A stretch of 10,348 nucleotides of DNA from Caulobacteraceae bacterium (GTDB taxonomy: Bacteria; Pseudomonadota; Alphaproteobacteria; Caulobacterales; Caulobacteraceae): assembly GCA_020852035.1 (NCBI GenBank), contig JADZBR010000199.1, forward strand, positions 1 through 10,348, read 5' to 3'. Shown piece by piece: positions 7,464 to 10,348 of the stretch. The translations under genes and the position numbers were made by a program. Below the pieces are notes generated by a model that had not been told where the DNA came from, did not search any database, and saw only the letters and a list, made by a program, of their open reading frames with translations. The stretch's first letter is position 1. Every line of letters starts with the position of its first letter.

Positions 7464-7714
7464 TCGCCCCGCTTGGCGCCGCCAAGGCTGGCCTCGGCGG
7501 CCGCGGTCATCAGCTTGCGGAACTGTTCCTGGGCGCCGGCCCCGTAGGCCGCCCAGCTCTTCATCAGCTCGTCGGGCGAGAGCAGGGCCATGTTGGCGTC
7601 CATCCGCGTTTTCATCTCGGCGACCATGTGGTCATTGAGGGCGGTGACATCCGGCAGGCCGAGAAAGGCGCGGGCCTCCTGCGGCGTGCAGTCGATCTCG
7701 ATGGTCATCTTCAT
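7460..7714 (-). CDS. Small conserved protein, probably DUF6489 family
   Basis: The product is an 84-residue, probably soluble cytoplasmic protein with no signal peptide or membrane segment. It starts MKMTIEIDCTPQEARAFLGLPDV, a beta-strand-like opening followed by a Pro-containing helix start. Next come a Met-rich helical stretch around 28-45 and an Ala-rich C-terminal helix (FRKLMTAAAEASLG). I recall this TP-EAR-FLGLPDV pattern from a family of unknown function found in alphaproteobacteria, listed as DUF6489; the assignment comes from memory. ATG at 7714 is preceded by AAAGG about 10 bases upstream; a second ATG two codons later is an alternative. The 4-bp overlap with mnmE suggests translational coupling and a possible role linked to tRNA modification or expression of this operon, but no function is known. 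It heads the - strand run. Confidence 0.75.
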   Translation of the reverse strand: MKMTIEIDCTPQEARAFLGLPDVTALNDHMVAEMKTRMDANMALLSPDELMKSWAAYGAGAQEQFRKLMTAAAEASLGGAKRGE

Positions 7715-7804
7715 GGGCGGGCGGGCCTTTCGCGCACGAGCTTGTTATGAGGCTGAAACGGGCGGGCGCGCTAGTCGCCTTTGCGGACTCCATTGAGGGA
7801 TGGA
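7715..7804. promoter_or_regulatory. Divergent intergenic region expected to hold two promoters
   Basis: These 90 bp separate the start of the - strand run (small gene, mnmE, mnmG, rsmG, parA, parB) from the + strand hydrolase/oxidoreductase pair. Promoters for both directions are expected here by layout. I could not pick a convincing -35/-10 pair in either direction. A GANTC site (GACTC, 7786-7790) lies 15 bp before the hydrolase ATG; in Caulobacter relatives such sites are CcrM methylation targets, but a single site means little. GAGG at 7795-7798 is the Shine-Dalgarno for the hydrolase. Confidence 0.4.
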
Positions 7805-8509
7805 ATGAACATGGCCAGCGAAACGATCACCCTGACGGTCCCGGACGGGACGTTCAGCGCCTATGTGGCGCGTCCCGCCGCCTCCCCCGCGCCGGCGGTC
7901 GTGGTGATCCAGGAGATCTTCGGCGTGAACCAGGTGATGCGCGACACGGCCGACGCCCTCGCCGCGCAGGGTTATCTGGCGGTCTGCCCCGACCTCTTCT
8001 GGCGGATCGAGCCGGGGATAGACATCACCGACCAGTCCGAAGCGGAGTGGAAAAAAGCCTTCGAGCTCTACAACGCCTTCGACGTGGACAAGGGCGTGGA
8101 GGACATCGCTGCGGCCATCGACGCCGTGCGCGCCGATCCCGGCTGCACCGGCAAGGTCGGGGCGGTCGGCTATTGCCTGGGCGGGCTGCTCGCCTTCCTC
8201 ACCGCGGCAAGGACGGACTCCGACGCCACCGTCGCCTACTATGGCGTCGGCATCGAGAAGCACCTGGCGGCGGCGGAGCAGATCGTCCACCCGCTGATGC
8301 TGCACATCGCCGAGCAGGACGGGTTCGTGCCGCCGGAGGCGCAGGCATTGATCCTGCAGGCCCTGAAAGACCATCCGCAGATCGAAATCCACACCTATCC
8401 GGGCCGCGACCACGCCTTCGCCCGGGTGGGCGGCGAGCACTATGACGCCGCCGACGCCAAGGCGGCCAACGGCCGCACCGCCGCCTTCTTCGAGAAGACC
8501 CTGAAATGA
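7805..8509 (+). CDS. Dienelactone hydrolase family protein
   Basis: The product is a 234-residue alpha/beta hydrolase of the dienelactone hydrolase (carboxymethylenebutenolidase) family. The classic enzyme opens the lactone ring of dienelactone in chloroaromatic breakdown, but many homologues have other or unknown ester/lactone substrates. The catalytic set aligns well: E37 in QEIFGVN, nucleophile C124 in GYCLGG, D172 in QDGFVP and H203 in RDHAFAR. These lie one position from the E36, C123, D171 and H202 of the well-studied Pseudomonas enzyme. No signal peptide is seen. The start chosen is ATG 7805 because GAGG at 7795-7798 lies 6 bases upstream; ATG at 7811 and TTG at 7781 are alternatives. 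The stop overlaps the next gene as ATGA, so the two form a coupled pair. No ring-cleavage genes are nearby, so a chloroaromatic role is not supported by context. Confidence 0.88.
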   Translation: MNMASETITLTVPDGTFSAYVARPAASPAPAVVVIQEIFGVNQVMRDTADALAAQGYLAVCPDLFWRIEPGIDITDQSEAEWKKAFELYNAFDVDKGVEDIAAAIDAVRADPGCTGKVGAVGYCLGGLLAFLTAARTDSDATVAYYGVGIEKHLAAAEQIVHPLMLHIAEQDGFVPPEAQALILQALKDHPQIEIHTYPGRDHAFARVGGEHYDAADAKAANGRTAAFFEKTLK

Positions 8510-9486
8510 GCCTTATGCACGCGATCCGTTTCGCCCGCACCGGCGGGCCCGAGGTGCTGGACTGGGTCGAGGTCGAGCGGCCGACGCCCGGGCCCGGCCA
8601 GGTGCTGGTCCGCAACCAGGCGGTGGGGATCAACTTCATCGACACCTACCACCGCGGCGGGCTCTACCCGGTGAAGCTGCCGAGCGGGCTGGGATCGGAG
8701 GGCGCCGGCGTGGTCGAGGCGGTGGGGGAGGGCGTGACCCGCTTCCAGCCGGGCGATCCCGTCGCCTACGGCTCGGGGCCGCTGGGCGCCTACGCCGAGT
8801 TTCACGTGGTCGCGGCCGATCGCGCGGCCAAGCCGCCAGCGGGGATCGACGCACGCACCGCCGCGGCGGCCATGCTGAAGGGAATGACGGCGGAGTTCCT
8901 GTTGCTCCGCTGCTTCCCGCTGCAGAAGGGTCAGACCTGCCTGATCCACGCGGCGGCCGGCGGCGTCGGTTCGATCCTCGTCCAATGGGCCAAACACCTG
9001 GGCGCGACAGTGATCGCCACGGTCGGCTCCGAGGGCAAGGCCGAGGTCGCGCGCGATCTCGGCGCCGACCACGTGATCCTCTACGGCCAGGCCGATGTGG
9101 CCAAGGACGTGCGTGCGCTCACCGACGGCAAGGGCGTGCCGGTGGTCTATGACGGCGTCGGCGCGGCCACCTTCGAGGGCAGCCTGTCGAGCCTGGCGCG
9201 ACGCGGCATGCTGATCAGCTACGGCAACGCCTCCGGGCCGGCGCCGGCGGTGGAGCCGCTCCGGCTGTCGCGGGGCGGTTCGCTGTTCCTCACCCGGCCG
9301 ACGCTGTTCGACTACGTGGCGACGGTGGAGGAGTACGAGGCGAGCGCCGCGGCGCTGTTCGAGGTCATGGCCTCCGGCGCGGTGAAGATCCAGGTCGGCC
9401 AGACCTTCCCGCTCGCCGAGGCGCGGCGGGCGCACGAGGCACTGGAATCCCGCGCCACGATCGGGGCGAGCCTGCTGATTCCCTAG
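8506..9486 (+). CDS. Zn-independent quinone oxidoreductase (QOR family, MDR superfamily)
   Basis: The 326-residue product matches NADPH:quinone oxidoreductases of the Qor type in length and motifs. Such enzymes reduce quinones or activated alkenes with NADPH. The N-terminal GroES-like domain carries IRFARTGGPEVLDWVEV (7-23), the Qor-typical VGINFIDTYHRGGLYPV (40-56) and GSEGAGVVEAVGEGV (63-77). The Rossmann motif HAAAGGVGSILVQWAK begins at residue 148 (AAGGVG at 150-155), followed by GATVIATVGSEGKAE and the later YDGVG. The zinc-ligand cysteines of alcohol dehydrogenases are absent, as expected for this branch. ATG at 8506 overlaps the hydrolase stop (ATGA); ATG at 8515, three codons on, is an alternative. 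The natural substrate cannot be read from sequence. Coupling with the hydrolase suggests a shared detoxification or carbonyl/ester-handling job, which is inference. The gene ends 16 bp before a palindromic repeat. Confidence 0.88.
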   Translation: MSLMHAIRFARTGGPEVLDWVEVERPTPGPGQVLVRNQAVGINFIDTYHRGGLYPVKLPSGLGSEGAGVVEAVGEGVTRFQPGDPVAYGSGPLGAYAEFHVVAADRAAKPPAGIDARTAAAAMLKGMTAEFLLLRCFPLQKGQTCLIHAAAGGVGSILVQWAKHLGATVIATVGSEGKAEVARDLGADHVILYGQADVAKDVRALTDGKGVPVVYDGVGAATFEGSLSSLARRGMLISYGNASGPAPAVEPLRLSRGGSLFLTRPTLFDYVATVEEYEASAAALFEVMASGAVKIQVGQTFPLAEARRAHEALESRATIGASLLIP

Positions 9487-9501
9487 GCGCTGGATCGGCC
9501 T

Positions 9502-9604
9502 TGCGTGGTCCGAGACGCGGCTTCGCCGCTCCTCACCATGACTAGATTTCCGCTGAGCTGGTCATCCTGAGGAGCCCGTGAAGCGGGCGTCTCGAAGGAC
9601 GCAC
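9502..9604. repeat. Dispersed palindromic intergenic repeat, copy 2
   Basis: About 103 bp after the oxidoreductase stop match the element at 1729-1840 in both arms. The left arm includes TGG-C-CGAGACGCG and CTCCTCACCATGACTAG; the right arm includes GGTCATCCTGAGGAGCCCG and GGACGCAC. The long palindrome pairs CTCCTCA with TGAGGAG and ATGAC with GTCAT. The outer ends TGCGT and GACGC pair with ACGCA and GCGTC. Each arm holds a small hairpin: GCGGC-TTC-GCCGC (9517-9529) and GCCCG-TGAAG-CGGGC (9574-9588). As with copy 1, it lies between convergent genes and begins within 20 bp of the + strand stop codon. Confidence 0.75.
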
Positions 9605-9622
9605 GGCATCAGTCACGCGGTA

Positions 9623-9655
9623 GCGCCGGCCGGTCTGACCGGCGCCACTTTTGTT
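9623..9655 (+). terminator. Probable intrinsic terminator after the oxidoreductase gene
   Basis: GCGCCGG (9623-9629) can pair with CCGGCGC (9639-9645), or alternatively GCCGGT (9629-9634) with ACCGGC (9638-9643) around a CTG loop. TTTTGTT follows at 9649-9655. The T-run lies on the + strand side, so it would stop transcription from the hydrolase/oxidoreductase pair rather than from rho. The end of the T-run forms the first bases of the parS at 9652-9667. Confidence 0.55.
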
Positions 9656-9667
9656 CCACGTGAAACA
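9652..9667. promoter_or_regulatory. parS: parS centromere site, second copy
   Basis: The 16-mer TGTTCCACGTGAAACA differs from the perfect palindrome at 6131-6146 by one base (C for T at position 5) and is the parS form first described in Bacillus subtilis. It is intergenic, 9 bp beyond the rho stop codon on the + strand map (rho stop at 9677-9679). The two sites are about 3.5 kb apart, consistent with a parS cluster near parAB. Confidence 0.92.
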
Positions 9668-9676
9668 GCCGGCGGT

Positions 9677-10348
<672 letters not shown>

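Noticed and set aside
8513..8521. TTATGCACG, an 8 of 9 match to a DnaA box
   Set aside because: It is a single copy inside the start of a gene, without AT-rich DNA or further boxes, so there is no support for an origin here.
8798..8813. parS-like half site GTTTCACGTG inside the oxidoreductase gene
   Set aside because: The left half matches but the right half (GTCGC) does not. It is within coding sequence, so not called as a site, though weak ParB binding could be tested.

Overview
The window is GC-rich, densely packed bacterial chromosome. It most resembles an origin-proximal housekeeping block of an alphaproteobacterium in or near the Caulobacterales (Caulobacter/Phenylobacterium-like). The basis is the gene set (rho, mnmE, mnmG, rsmG, parA, parB, holA, lptE, leuS), ParA and ParB sequences that closely resemble those I remember from Caulobacter, and two parS centromere sites. 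The assignment comes from recognition, not from a database search.

Left part (1-1709, + strand): the last codons of leuS, then lptE (LPS-assembly lipoprotein) and holA (DNA polymerase III delta subunit), packed with a 4-bp overlap and a 4-bp gap. Positions 1710-1886 lie between convergent genes and hold one copy of a dispersed palindromic repeat plus a weak possible terminator for parB.

Middle part (7714 down to 1887, - strand): a tightly coupled run in the order small conserved gene (probably DUF6489), mnmE, mnmG, rsmG, parA, parB. Every junction overlaps except mnmE-mnmG, where 77 bp hold a perfect palindromic parS directly against the mnmE stop codon. MnmE and MnmG jointly modify the wobble uridine of tRNA, RsmG methylates 16S rRNA, and ParA/ParB segregate the chromosome from parS.

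Right part: a two-gene + strand unit (7805-9486) starts divergently from the small gene. It encodes a dienelactone hydrolase-family protein and a Zn-independent quinone oxidoreductase-family protein. Positions 9487-9676 lie between this unit and the convergent rho gene. They hold a second copy of the dispersed repeat, a hairpin with a T-tract, and a second parS that overlaps the T-tract. The window ends inside rho.

I see no rRNA or tRNA gene, CRISPR array, transposase, prophage or clearly new system. The features most worth attention are the two parS sites and the repeat pair: both repeat copies sit between convergent genes, and their hairpins differ in sequence while keeping base pairing.
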